Shown here one piece after another: positions 31,442 to 39,941 of a stretch of DNA of 52,740 nt. The position numbers and the translations under genes are program-made. The stretch is from Siccibacter colletis. Its GTDB lineage: Bacteria > Pseudomonadota > Gammaproteobacteria > Enterobacterales > Enterobacteriaceae. How positions within the stretch are numbered: the first letter of the stretch is position 1; every line of letters starts with the position of its first letter. Below the pieces are notes generated by a model. The model worked only from the letters and a program-made list of their open reading frames with translations, was not told the DNA's origin and did no database searches. The stretch is taken from positions 1 to 52,740 of the forward strand of contig NZ_JMSQ01000020.1 of assembly GCF_000696575.1 (NCBI RefSeq). Direction: 5' to 3'.

Positions 31442-31474
31442 ACGATCGGCCAGAGCATCACCCCGGCCGATCGT
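31442..31474. other. 10-bp perfect inverted repeat between PTS IIB and the GntR gene
   Basis: ACGATCGGCC (31442-31451) and GGCCGATCGT (31465-31474) can form a strong stem with a 13-nt loop just after the IIB stop. There is no T tract on the - strand, so it is not a clear terminator. It could be a 3'-end stabiliser or processing stem that sets the regulator mRNA apart from the PTS genes. Confidence 0.6.
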
Positions 31475-31480
31475 TGGCGG

Positions 31481-31798
31481 CTAGCTTACCAAACTCAGTG
31501 CCTGATCGAGAACTTTCGCGCCGTTTAGCGTGCCGTAGGCCACCGAATCGATCACCGCGATGGGAATGCCGTGCTCGTCGGTGAGCTTTTTGTTCTCCGC
31601 CAGCTTGAAGCGCACCTGCGGACCCAGCAGTACCGCCTGGATATCCGCCGCGTAGCTCTGTAACTCATCGCGCAGATTCTGCTCGGGAATGGCGTAAATT
31701 TTCAGTTCGAGACCGCGCTCGGCAGCGGTCTTTTCCATTTTGGTCACCACCAGCGAGGTGGACATGCCAGCGGAACAACACAGGACAATGCGTTTCAT
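31481..31798 (-). CDS. PTS lactose/cellobiose-type EIIB component
   Basis: This 105-aa cytoplasmic protein carries phosphate to the incoming sugar. The phosphorylation loop is at the N-terminus, IVLCCSAGMSTSLVVTKM, with the active cysteine in the CSAGMSTS P-loop. LLGPQVRFKL and VIDSVAYGTLNG match the IIB family of ChbB/CelA. RBS AAGGAG lies five bases from the ATG. It follows the glycosidase by 9 bp in the IIC-GH1-IIB operon. Confidence 0.92.
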   Translation of the reverse strand: MKRIVLCCSAGMSTSLVVTKMEKTAAERGLELKIYAIPEQNLRDELQSYAADIQAVLLGPQVRFKLAENKKLTDEHGIPIAVIDSVAYGTLNGAKVLDQALSLVS

Positions 31799-31807
31799 CT
31801 GCGCTCC

Positions 31808-33235
31808 TTATTTCCAGTCATCATCAAGGTTCAGGGTCAGGCTGCGCGATTCGCTCACGCCACGATACCAGGTCGCCGACTTTTTCAGGCGGCGCGCGCG
31901 CTGGTGTTGCAGGTCAATTTCCACCAGCCCGTAACGGTTTTTAAAGGCGTTCATCGGGGAGACGTTATCGGTGAAGGCCCACAGCATGTAGCCCAGACAG
32001 TTGGCTCCCGCTTCCCGGGCGCGCAGCGCCTCAAAGAGATGCTCACCGATAAAGGCGATGCGGTAGTCATCTTCAATCACGCCATCGCTGTTGCGGAACT
32101 GGCCTTCGTTCTCAATGCCCATGCCGCTTTCAGCGATAAACCACGGAATATTGCGGTACTCATCCTTAATGCGCATCGCCATGTCATAGATGATGCGCGG
32201 ATAGATCTCCCAGCCGCGGGACTTATTCATGCGGCGGCCCGGCAGTTCGAAGGGCTCGTAATACCAGGCCGGATGGAACGGCGTCTCCGGGTTCCAGGCG
32301 CGGGACGGCGCCTTCACGCGATGCGGGTAGTAGAGGTTGATCCCCAGCTCGTCCACGGTGTTTTCGCGGATAATCGCCAGTTCGTCGGCGGTGTACTCCC
32401 ACTTCACGCCGTGGTGATCCAGCAGGCGGATCAGCTCCGCCGGATACTCCCCTTTCACCATCGGGTCGAGGAAGACGCGGTTGTAGAACAGGTCATAGCG
32501 CTCGGCGGCCTGCACATCGTGAGCGGCGCTGGAGCGCGGGTAGGTCACTTCCGGGTTGAGGATCGCCCCTACGCTGCCCTGATACCCCTTCTCGCGGAAC
32601 AGCTGCACCACCTTCGCGGTGGCGAGGTTTTTGTGGTGGTTCCACTGCATCCAGGTGTGGGTGTTCTGCTCGTACGGCCAGCGCAGCGCATCCAGATAAA
32701 CACGGGTCTGCACCACAATCGGCTCGTTAAAGGTGAACCAGCGCGTCACCTTGTGGTGGTAGCGGGCGAAGACCTTTTCCGCGTACAGCACGAACAGCTC
32801 AACCACTTTTTTCGATGACCAGCCGCCGTAGGTTTCAAACAGGTATGCCGGCAGCTCGTAATGCTCCAGACAGATCATCGGCTCCACGCCCGCCGCACGG
32901 ATGGCATCGATAAAGCGGTCGTAATACGTGGCGTACTCTTCATCGATAACGCCGTTTTCATAGTCGGTAAAGAAGCGCGACCAGTTGATGGAGGTGCGGT
33001 AGTGCGTGAGGCCCGCCTGCTTCATCAGCGCCACGTCCTCTTCGTAGCGGTTGAACAGGTCGGTGGCCCCCGCCGGACCATAGCCGTCATGCCAGACGTG
33101 GCGGTCGTTTTTGTACCAGAGATCCATATACGAATCCTGGCCGTCCTTTTTGCCGCTCCAGCCCTCGGTCTGCCAGGCGGACGAGGCCGCACCCAGAATA
33201 AAGTCCTGCGGCAGCGTCACGGTGTGTTTACTCAT
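31808..33235 (-). CDS. glycoside hydrolase family 1, probable 6-phospho-beta-glycosidase
   Basis: The ATG at 33235 (MSKHTVTLPQDFILG) has GAGGA upstream and gives 475 aa. The GH1 barrel shows QTEG (22-25), the acid/base Glu171 in TFNEP and the nucleophile Glu369 in FIAESGMG, where most GH1 enzymes read ENG. The Glu-Trp pair that binds the free 6-hydroxyl of glucosides is replaced by Ser426-Pro in DNVSPMNAFKNRYG. This is the change seen in phospho-specific members, with Tyr435 kept. It should hydrolyse the phosphorylated disaccharide or aryl-glycoside delivered by the adjacent PTS. The exact sugar (glucosyl or galactosyl) is not evident. Confidence 0.9.
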   Translation of the reverse strand: MSKHTVTLPQDFILGAASSAWQTEGWSGKKDGQDSYMDLWYKNDRHVWHDGYGPAGATDLFNRYEEDVALMKQAGLTHYRTSINWSRFFTDYENGVIDEEYATYYDRFIDAIRAAGVEPMICLEHYELPAYLFETYGGWSSKKVVELFVLYAEKVFARYHHKVTRWFTFNEPIVVQTRVYLDALRWPYEQNTHTWMQWNHHKNLATAKVVQLFREKGYQGSVGAILNPEVTYPRSSAAHDVQAAERYDLFYNRVFLDPMVKGEYPAELIRLLDHHGVKWEYTADELAIIRENTVDELGINLYYPHRVKAPSRAWNPETPFHPAWYYEPFELPGRRMNKSRGWEIYPRIIYDMAMRIKDEYRNIPWFIAESGMGIENEGQFRNSDGVIEDDYRIAFIGEHLFEALRAREAGANCLGYMLWAFTDNVSPMNAFKNRYGLVEIDLQHQRARRLKKSATWYRGVSESRSLTLNLDDDWK

Positions 33236-33242
33236 ATCGTCC

Positions 33243-34580
33243 TCACGCGTTGTTTGCCATTTCGGTTTTTGCAGCCTGCAGCTGCGCCTGCTCCGCACGA
33301 CGCGAGGCAATTTTCACGAATGGCAGATAGATCAGAATGGAAACCAGGATACAGATAAGCTGCGTCACCACCGCGCCCATCGAGCCAGCGGTTGAGAGCC
33401 AGGCGTTAATCAGCGGCGGCGTGGTCCACGGCACCATCACCACGGCCTTACCGGCAAAGCCCATAACGGTAGCGAAATAGCCGATAGAGCCGGTGATCAG
33501 CGGCGTGATGATGAACGGAATCGCCAGGATCGGGTTGAGCATGATCGGCATGCCGAAGATCACCGGTTCGTTGATGTTAAACACCCCAGGGCCAAAGGAG
33601 AGCTTGGCGATCTCTTTCATCTCTTTGCGCTTGCTGGCGATCATCACGGCGATCAGCAGGCCGATGGTCAGGCCGGAACCGCCGATGCTCATGTAGACGT
33701 CCCAGAACGGCATGGTGATGATGTTCGGCACCTCTTTGCCCTGCTCGAACGCGCTCATGTTGACGGTGATCGCCCCCAGCAGCAGCGGCTCGCGGATCGG
33801 CTTGATCATCTGGTTGCCGTGAATGCCGATCACCCAGAACAGCTGCGCGACGAACATCAGCAGCAGAATTCCCGGCAGGCTCTGCATCACGCGCTCCAGC
33901 GGCTGCTGCACCACCTGGTACACCGCGTCATACAGATACATGCCGGTGACCTGATGGAATACGAAGCCGAAGGTGGCGATGACCGTGGTGGTAATGATCG
34001 CCGGGATCAGCGCCGAGAACGAGGCGGAGACGTTAGGCGGCACGGTGTCCGGCATTTTAATTTTCAGGCCGGGACGACCCTCCAGCCAGCAATAGACTTC
34101 GACCGACAGGATAGCGATAAACATGCCGAGGAACAGGCTGCGGGTATCCGAGAACTGGCGCAGCAGCACGTCTTTCACCACGTGCATCTCGCCATCCACC
34201 AGCATTTCAACCGTGGTTGGCGTCACGCAGATAAAGCAGATCACCGCCAGCAGGCCGGGGAACAGCGTCTTAATGCCGTTGATGCGCCCAAGCTCAATGC
34301 CTATCAGGAATACCGCGCCGATATTCAGGAAGTTGAGCGTGGCGTAGTTGATGGCGCTGGTGATCGGCTTCAGCGACGCCAGGAACGAGAGCGACTCAAA
34401 GCTGGCCAGACCGTTTTTCGGGTCGAGCACCATGTTAGAGATCAGCACTGAAAACGCACCGACGATGATCACCGGCATCAGCGTGATGAACGAGGCCTTG
34501 ATGGCCATGATATAGCGGTAACTGTTGAACTTCGTTGCAAAACTGCCCAGAGAATCTATCAGCTTTTCCTGTAGTGCCAT
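33243..34580 (-). CDS. PTS lactose/cellobiose-type EIIC permease
   Basis: This 445-aa inner-membrane sugar channel of the ChbC/CelB/LacE family has about ten hydrophobic segments. Conserved parts include FWVIGIHGNQMIKPIREPLL and GPGVFNINEPVIFGMPIMLN, the substrate-site loop with the NEP motif, and VPWTTPPLINAWLSTAGS. It is the first gene of the operon, followed by the glycosidase (7 bp) and IIB. No EIIA gene is found anywhere in the window, so IIB must be phosphorylated by a IIA encoded elsewhere (for example ChbA). Confidence 0.93.
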   Translation of the reverse strand: MALQEKLIDSLGSFATKFNSYRYIMAIKASFITLMPVIIVGAFSVLISNMVLDPKNGLASFESLSFLASLKPITSAINYATLNFLNIGAVFLIGIELGRINGIKTLFPGLLAVICFICVTPTTVEMLVDGEMHVVKDVLLRQFSDTRSLFLGMFIAILSVEVYCWLEGRPGLKIKMPDTVPPNVSASFSALIPAIITTTVIATFGFVFHQVTGMYLYDAVYQVVQQPLERVMQSLPGILLLMFVAQLFWVIGIHGNQMIKPIREPLLLGAITVNMSAFEQGKEVPNIITMPFWDVYMSIGGSGLTIGLLIAVMIASKRKEMKEIAKLSFGPGVFNINEPVIFGMPIMLNPILAIPFIITPLITGSIGYFATVMGFAGKAVVMVPWTTPPLINAWLSTAGSMGAVVTQLICILVSILIYLPFVKIASRRAEQAQLQAAKTEMANNA

Positions 34581-34638
34581 GGGGTTATACCTCAGTAAGG
34601 GGCGTTATTTTGTTGTGTAGGGTTACAGCTGAGTACCG

Positions 34639-34752
34639 TTTTGGTATGCCAAAACATAGTGGCACCCGCCGCTTTATTCTGTGACTTTGTTCTCACAACC
34701 TGTATTTGGTATTCCAGAAGCTGCATCAAGGTGCCTAATTGGTATGCCACAT
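34639..34752. promoter_or_regulatory. three UxuR/ExuR-like operators upstream of the PTS operon
   Basis: The 331-bp region between the IIC gene and the divergent LacI gene has three copies of TTGGTATGCCA: 34641-34651 (within the 16-bp palindrome TTTTGGTATGCCAAAA), 34706-34716 (TTGGTATTCCA) and 34739-34749. Spacings are 65 and 33 bp. The E. coli UxuR/ExuR consensus is TTGGTATACCAA, so these are natural targets for the UxuR-like regulator at the end of this operon. No clear LacI-type CG-centred operator was seen here. Confidence 0.7.
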
Positions 34753-34911
34753 AAAATAGCGTCAGGTAGCGCGCTCATGAGGATCATCGGCGGATCGCGG
34801 CGGGCTTTCGTCGGGATCGTGTTTGTCTGCCGGAGAGGGGGCGGGAGATCTTACGTACCGGTCGAGTGTGGTAAACTGCATAAAAAACGGGGCTAATCAG
34901 GAATATCGTTG

Positions 34912-35934
34912 ATGGTAACAATGCGGGATGTCTCTGCGCGCGCGGGCGTGTCGAAAGCGACGGTGTCGCGCGTGCTGAACGGCACCGGGCAGGTGAAGGA
35001 GTCCACCCGCCAGCAGGTTTTCAGCGCGATGGAAGAGCTTGGCTACCGCCCTAATTTTCTCGCCCGTTCGCTGGCGCACCGCACCAGCAATAGCATCGGG
35101 CTGGTGGTGTCTACCTTCGACGGTTTCTACTTCGGGCGGCTGCTGCAGCAGGCGTCACGCCAGACCGAATCCCACGGCAAACAGCTTATCGTCACTGACG
35201 GCCACGACACCCCTGAGCGCGAGCGCGAAGCGGTGCAGATGCTGGCCGACCGCCAGTGCGACGCCATTATTCTCTACACCCGCCACATGAGCGAGCAGGC
35301 CATTATGGCGCTGATCGACAACATCAACGTACCGCTGGTGGTGATTAACCGGGATGTGAAGGAGGCGCGCGAGCGCTGCGTGTTCTTCGAGCAGCGTAAC
35401 GCCGCGTTTCAGGCGGTGGAGTATCTGATTGCGCAGGGCCATCGGGAGATCGCCTGCATCACAGTGCCGCTCGCCACCCCGACCGGGAAAGCGCGGCTGC
35501 AGGGTTATCGCGATGCGCTGGAGAAACACGGCATCGCCTGGGATGAGAGCCGGGTCAAAAACGGCGACTCTACCATGACCCGCGGCTATGAGCTGTGCCA
35601 GGCGCTGCTGGCGAGCCGCACGCCGTTCAGCGCGCTGTTTGCCTGCAACGATGATATGGCGCTGGGCGCCTCGAAAGCTATTTACCAGGCGGGACGGCGC
35701 ATTCCGCAGGATATTTCGCTGTTTGGCTTTGACGATGCGCCCAGCGCACGCTGGCTGGAGCCGGGATTATCCACGGTCTACCTGCCCATCGATACCATGA
35801 TCGTTACCGCTATCGACCGGGCAATTATGCTGGCCAGCGACCAGCCGCTGCCGCCGATCGCGCCCTTTACCGGCACGCTGGTGCTGCGCGAGTCGGTGAC
35901 CGCCGGGCCACACTATCGCCACCCGGCAGCCTGA
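34912..35934 (+). CDS. LacI family transcriptional regulator (AscG-like)
   Basis: The ATG at 34912 has CAGGA about 8 bases upstream and gives 340 aa. The helix-turn-helix is MRDVSARAGVSKATVSRVLN at the N-terminus, followed by the hinge and the sugar-binding core (IGLVVSTFDGFYFGRLL, FACNDDMALGASKAIYQAG, LFGFDDAPSARWLEPGLSTV). Overall it resembles AscG-type regulators of beta-glucoside genes but is not AscG. It is divergent from the PTS operon, which it probably controls alongside the GntR regulator. Its stop abuts the lysA stop with no gap. Confidence 0.9.
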   Translation: MVTMRDVSARAGVSKATVSRVLNGTGQVKESTRQQVFSAMEELGYRPNFLARSLAHRTSNSIGLVVSTFDGFYFGRLLQQASRQTESHGKQLIVTDGHDTPEREREAVQMLADRQCDAIILYTRHMSEQAIMALIDNINVPLVVINRDVKEARERCVFFEQRNAAFQAVEYLIAQGHREIACITVPLATPTGKARLQGYRDALEKHGIAWDESRVKNGDSTMTRGYELCQALLASRTPFSALFACNDDMALGASKAIYQAGRRIPQDISLFGFDDAPSARWLEPGLSTVYLPIDTMIVTAIDRAIMLASDQPLPPIAPFTGTLVLRESVTAGPHYRHPAA

Positions 35935-37191
35935 TCACAGCAGCTCCAGCGCCAGCAGTTCGCTAATGGTCTGGCGGCGGCGGATCAGGCGCGTGGTATC
36001 GCCGTCCACCAGCACTTCCGGCAGCAGCGGGCGGCTGTTGTAGTTAGAGGACATTGACGCACCGTAGGCCCCGGTGTCGTGGAATACCAGATAGTCGCCC
36101 GGGGCTACCGCAGGCAGGGCGCGGGTTTCCACCTTGCCGCCCTCTTGCTGGGTAAACACATCCCCCGACTCGCACAGCGGCCCGGCCACCACGCTATCGA
36201 TAAGCGGTGCCTGCGCCAGACTACGCCCATCCGCGCCAATGGCGGTGATATGGTGATAGCTGCCGTACATCGCCGGGCGCATCAGATCGTTAAACCCGGC
36301 ATCCACCAGCACAAAGTGACGGCTGCCCATCGCTTTGGTGCTGCGCACCTGAGCGATCAACACCCCGGACTCCGCTACCAGGAAGCGCCCCGGCTCGATC
36401 TCCAGCGTGACCGGATGCCCGAGGTGCGCCGCGATTTTCTCGCGCGCCGCATTCCACAGACCGTAGTAGTGATCGGTATCGATCGCCTCTTCACCGTCGC
36501 GATACGGAATCGACAGCCCGCCGCCGGCAGAGATAGCCTCCAGATCCTGCCCGGACTCCACCACCTGGCGCACCATTGCGCCACACACCTGCTCCAGATG
36601 ACCGTAATCGACGCCGGAACCGATATGCATGTGAATACCGGCAAGCTTCAGCTGGTAGCGCGCCAGCGTCGCGAAGGCATCCGGCAGATCGCCGTACCAG
36701 ATGCCATGCTTGCTGTTTTCACCGCCGGTATTGGTTTTCTGGCTGTGACCATGCCCGAAGCCCGGATTAACCCGCAGCCAGACGCGGTGGCCCGGCGACA
36801 CTTCGCCAAGCTGGGCCAGCATGTCGATCGACCCGGCGTTTACCGGGATCGCCAGCTCGCGCACGCGATCGAGCGTCGGGGCATCAATCAGATCGGCGGT
36901 AAACACGATGTCGTCCGGGTTCGCCTGCGGATCGTACCCGGCGGCCAGCGCGCGCTCGATCTCCCCGAGCGACACCGAATCCACCTTCACGCCCTGCTCA
37001 CGCATCAGGCGCAGAATATGAATATTCGAGCAGGCCTTCTGGGCGAAGCGCACCACGTCGAACTGGCGCAGCCTGGCGATCTGGCGGCGAAGGGTATCGG
37101 CATCGTAGATCCAGACCGGGCAGCCGTGCTGCTGGCTCAGGGCTACCAGGCGGGAAGGATTGAGAGCGGTATCGTTGTGCGGGCGCGGCAT
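35935..37191 (-). CDS. lysA: diaminopimelate decarboxylase
   Basis: This PLP enzyme decarboxylates meso-diaminopimelate to lysine, the last step of lysine synthesis. The ATG at 37191 (MPRPHNDTALNPSRL) has AAGGAG seven bases upstream and gives 418 aa (E. coli 420); an overlapping out-of-frame ATG sits between SD and start. The PLP lysine lies in VVRFAQKACSNIHILRL. Other conserved blocks are SGVDYGHLEQVCGAM, ISAGGGLSIPY, GPLCESGDVFT and HDTGAYGASMSSNYN. It is divergent from its activator gene lysR. Confidence 0.97.
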   Translation of the reverse strand: MPRPHNDTALNPSRLVALSQQHGCPVWIYDADTLRRQIARLRQFDVVRFAQKACSNIHILRLMREQGVKVDSVSLGEIERALAAGYDPQANPDDIVFTADLIDAPTLDRVRELAIPVNAGSIDMLAQLGEVSPGHRVWLRVNPGFGHGHSQKTNTGGENSKHGIWYGDLPDAFATLARYQLKLAGIHMHIGSGVDYGHLEQVCGAMVRQVVESGQDLEAISAGGGLSIPYRDGEEAIDTDHYYGLWNAAREKIAAHLGHPVTLEIEPGRFLVAESGVLIAQVRSTKAMGSRHFVLVDAGFNDLMRPAMYGSYHHITAIGADGRSLAQAPLIDSVVAGPLCESGDVFTQQEGGKVETRALPAVAPGDYLVFHDTGAYGASMSSNYNSRPLLPEVLVDGDTTRLIRRRQTISELLALELL

Positions 37192-37305
37192 GGGGCATCT
37201 CCTTACTATTTTCCTCATTACGCCACAGCCGCTTCGCAATAAAAAATATCGTTTTCTTTAATGTCTATGCAAAAATGATATGGCTTAGCTGACCCGGAGA
37301 CCCTC

Positions 37306-38232
37306 ATGCCCGCCGTTAACCTGCGCCATATCGAAATCTTTTATGCGGTGATGACCACCGGCAACCTGACCGAGGCCGCCGCGCTGCTGCACACCTCCCA
37401 GCCGACGGTGAGCCGCGAGCTGGCGCGCTTTGAAAAGGTAACGGGCCTGGCGCTGTTCGAGCGCAGCCGCGGGCGTCTGCACCCGACGGTACAGGGACTG
37501 CGGCTGTTTGAAGAGGTGCAGCGCTCGTGGTACGGGCTGGACCGTATCGTCAGTGCGGCGGAGAGCCTGCGCGAGTTTCGCCAGGGAGAGCTCTCCATCG
37601 CCTGCCTGCCGGTCTTTTCTCAGTCATTTTTGCCGTCGCTGATACAGCCGTTTCTGGCGCGTTACCCGGAACTCAGCATCAATATCGTGCCGCAGGAGTC
37701 GCCGTTGCTGGAAGAGTGGCTGTCGGCCCAGCGCCACGATCTCGGCCTGACCGAAACCATCACCACGCCGGCAGGCACCACGCGCGAAACGCTGTTGACG
37801 ATGAACGAAGTGTGCGTGTTACCGGAAGGGCACGCGCTGGCGCATAAAAGCGCGCTGACGCCGCAGGATTTCGCCGGGGAAAATTACATCAGCCTGTCGC
37901 GCACCGACAGCTACCGGCAACTGCTGGACGCCCTGTTCCACGAGCACGACGTGAAACGGCGGATGGTGATGGAGACCCACAGCGCGGCCTCTATTTGTGC
38001 CATGGTTCGGGCGGGCGTTGGCATCTCCGTGGTCAATCCGCTAACCGCACTGGATTACGCACAAAGCGGCGTGGTCGTGCGCCGCTTCAGCGTGGAGGTG
38101 CCTTTTACCGTCAGCCTGATCCGCCCGCGCCACCGCCCGGCTTCTGCGCTGGTGGATGCGTTCTGTGACCATATGCAGAACGCGATGACGCAATTTACCG
38201 CGCCGCTGGAACAGCTACTGGCGCGGGGCTGA
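37306..38232 (+). CDS. lysR: LysR transcriptional activator of lysA
   Basis: This founding member of the LysR family activates lysA when diaminopimelate is present and lysine is low, and represses itself. The product is 308 aa (E. coli 311). The N-terminal helix-turn-helix is [20 protein letters not shown], followed by the effector-binding domain with [20 protein letters not shown] and [20 protein letters not shown]. The 114-bp lysA-lysR gap holds both promoters. The last 38 bp overlap the end of racD on the other strand. Confidence 0.97.
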   Translation: MPAVNLRHIEIFYAVMTTGNLTEAAALLHTSQPTVSRELARFEKVTGLALFERSRGRLHPTVQGLRLFEEVQRSWYGLDRIVSAAESLREFRQGELSIACLPVFSQSFLPSLIQPFLARYPELSINIVPQESPLLEEWLSAQRHDLGLTETITTPAGTTRETLLTMNEVCVLPEGHALAHKSALTPQDFAGENYISLSRTDSYRQLLDALFHEHDVKRRMVMETHSAASICAMVRAGVGISVVNPLTALDYAQSGVVVRRFSVEVPFTVSLIRPRHRPASALVDAFCDHMQNAMTQFTAPLEQLLARG

Positions 38233-38917
38233 GCATAAAGTCTACCGCCTCGCGGGCGTGCAGCAGGGCGGTATCGAATACCGGCAGCGGTGACGCCGCT
38301 TCCGGGATCAGCAGGCCAATCTCGGTACAGCCGAAGATCACCCCTTCTGCCCCCTCCTCCGCCAGCTGCTGGATCACGGACAGGTAATAGTTCCGGGATT
38401 CGGCGGTGATTTTCCCGAGGCACAGCTCATCAAAAATAATCTGGTTGATGCGCACCCGGCTGGGCTCATCGGGGATCAGGGTTTCAATCCCGCTCTGTGC
38501 CAGCAGCCTGCCGCGGTAGAAATCCTGCTCCATGGTGTAGCGCGTCCCGAGCAGCGCCACGCGTTTCATGCTGCGGTCATTAATGGCGCGCCCGGTGGCG
38601 TCGGCAATATGCAGCAGCGGCACGCGACAGGCGGCCTCGATCTGCCCGGCGACCTTGTGCATGGTATTGGTACAGAGCACGATGGCCTGCGCCCCGGCCT
38701 GCTCAAGCCCGACGGCGGCGCGAGCGAGGATCTCGCCGGCTTTATCCCACTCGCCGCGGCTCTGGGACAGTTCGATATCGTGAAAATCGACGCTGTGCAG
38801 CAGCAGCGAGGCCGAGTGCAGGCCGCCAAGACGATCGCGCACCCCTTCGTTGATGTGCCGGTAATAGGGAATGGTGGATTCCCAGCTCATGCCGCCCAGT
38901 AAGGCGATAGTGTTCAT
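38195..38917 (-). CDS. racD: amino-acid racemase RacD (YgeA), broad-specificity
   Basis: This Asp/Glu racemase-family enzyme makes non-canonical D-amino acids; the E. coli homologue prefers homoserine. The start [15 protein letters not shown] gives 240 aa (E. coli 230), with a longer C-terminal tail ending APVAVPAAR that runs into the lysR 3' end. The two catalytic cysteines are in [12 protein letters not shown] and [30 protein letters not shown] is a family block. Placement next to lysR is conserved in E. coli. Confidence 0.93.
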   Translation of the reverse strand: MNTIALLGGMSWESTIPYYRHINEGVRDRLGGLHSASLLLHSVDFHDIELSQSRGEWDKAGEILARAAVGLEQAGAQAIVLCTNTMHKVAGQIEAACRVPLLHIADATGRAINDRSMKRVALLGTRYTMEQDFYRGRLLAQSGIETLIPDEPSRVRINQIIFDELCLGKITAESRNYYLSVIQQLAEEGAEGVIFGCTEIGLLIPEAASPLPVFDTALLHAREAVDFMLSPAPVAVPAAR

Positions 38918-39048
38918 TTTCGTCTCCATGCGGTGTCAGCCTCTGGTTATACCGTTAAACCCCCACCGTGCGAAACCGAAACAAATGTGATCCATGCTCC
39001 AGTTCAGCCCGCTGTCGTTTTCTTTTTAGCCAGCCCAGGATAAATTCT

Positions 39049-39064
39049 TTGAAACAATGTTTCA
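39049..39064. promoter_or_regulatory. KdgR-type operator upstream of kdgF
   Basis: TTGAAACAATGTTTCA is a perfect palindrome apart from its first base, matching the KdgR box core TGAAAY-N3-GTTTCA. It lies 20 bp before the kdgF ATG, where a bound repressor would block transcription. Confidence 0.8.
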
Positions 39065-39083
39065 CTCTTAACAGGATGCCAGA

Positions 39084-39407
39084 ATGTTTGTATTTCATCA
39101 GGACACCCGGCTGGAAGATTTAGGTAACGGCGTCACGCGCCGCATCCTTGCCCACAACGGCAAAATGATGCAGGTGGAAGTGAATTTCGAAGCGGGTGCC
39201 GTCGGCCCGATGCATAACCATCCTCACGAGCAGCTGACCTACGTGATGAGCGGCGAGTTTGACTTCACCATCGGCGACGAGACGCGCCGCGTCAAAGCCG
39301 GGGATACGCTCTATAAAGAGCCGCACATCATGCACGGCTGCGTCTGCATCAAACCCGGCACGCTGCTTGATACCTTCACCCCGGTGCGGGAAGACTTTTT
39401 GCAGTAG
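39084..39407 (+). CDS. kdgF: KdgF-type cupin, unsaturated uronate linearisation
   Basis: This 107-aa single cupin domain has the metal-binding motif GPMHNHPHEQLTYVMSGEFD, with two of the His ligands and the Glu, and the second motif KEPHIMHGC. Length and sequence fit KdgF. That enzyme converts the ring form of 4,5-unsaturated galacturonate, released from pectin, to the linear ketone 5-keto-4-deoxyuronate, the KduI substrate. A KdgR box upstream and the tog, kdu and ogl genes downstream support the call. It is a single-gene unit closed by a terminator. It is absent from the E. coli racD-araE interval. Confidence 0.87.
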   Translation: MFVFHQDTRLEDLGNGVTRRILAHNGKMMQVEVNFEAGAVGPMHNHPHEQLTYVMSGEFDFTIGDETRRVKAGDTLYKEPHIMHGCVCIKPGTLLDTFTPVREDFLQ

Positions 39408-39420
39408 TTCTGTCGTAAAA

Positions 39421-39446
39421 AAGCCGCTTCCTGAAGCGGCTTTTTT
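39421..39446 (+). terminator. Rho-independent terminator of kdgF
   Basis: AAGCCGCTTC and GAAGCGGCTT form a perfect 10-bp stem with a 2-nt centre (a 4-nt loop is more likely), followed by six T. It starts 13 bp after the kdgF stop. Confidence 0.9.
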
Positions 39447-39780
39447 GTTTCGGCATCAGCACCCACCTCTGGAAACGCAGCCGTGGCGGGGCGCAGGCTT
39501 ACCCGCCCTCTGAAACTGGCTGACGTGCCGCGTTTATGTTCCAGAGCCCTCCCTCCGGTTATTCAACCGGCAGTGAAATAACGGCGGTCGCGCCGTCGGT
39601 AATTATTGAACCTGAACCGTTGCGTTCGTTTTTTTAATCCCGTCACATTTACTTGCGCATAAGCCGCAGCAAAACAGCAATGATTAAGCGTTGAATTATT
39701 TTTTGTGAGCGTGCGCAAATAAATTGGCTTTTACACCAACTCAACCCTCAGATTCGGATTTTGACGTCCACTTCAATTAA

Positions 39781-39811
39781 TTGAAATGCCGTTTCGACCC
39801 TGATCACATTT
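39781..39811. promoter_or_regulatory. KdgR-type operator and adjacent CRP-like site of the tog operon
   Basis: TTGAAATGCCGTTTCG (39781-39796) matches the other KdgR boxes of the window. Overlapping it, 39790-39811 ends in GATCACATTT, a perfect right half of the CRP consensus, with a poor left half. Both are about 300 bp before togM and about 150 bp before the small ORF at 39942. The rest of the 650-bp gap 39447-40095 (apart from that ORF) shows no other gene. Confidence 0.65.
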
Positions 39812-39941
39812 CTGAAATGAATAGAATGACGCCGAAACAAATCGCAATAAGATAAATTAAAACGGCGTTTTACAAATCAGGAACAGCGGTTCATCAGATT
39901 TCTAAAACCGATGCTTCCCACCAGACTGCGCCCGCATCACC

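Noticed and set aside
34680-34697. TGTGA and TCACA inverted repeat upstream of the PTS operon as a CRP site
   Set aside because: The half-sites are 8 bp apart, whereas CRP needs 6 bp; I kept the UxuR-like boxes instead.
39560-39640. 24-codon - strand frame ending in ISLPVE, resembling the C-terminus of a decayed gene
   Set aside because: It is too short, with a stop just upstream and no further homology in other frames; chance is more likely.
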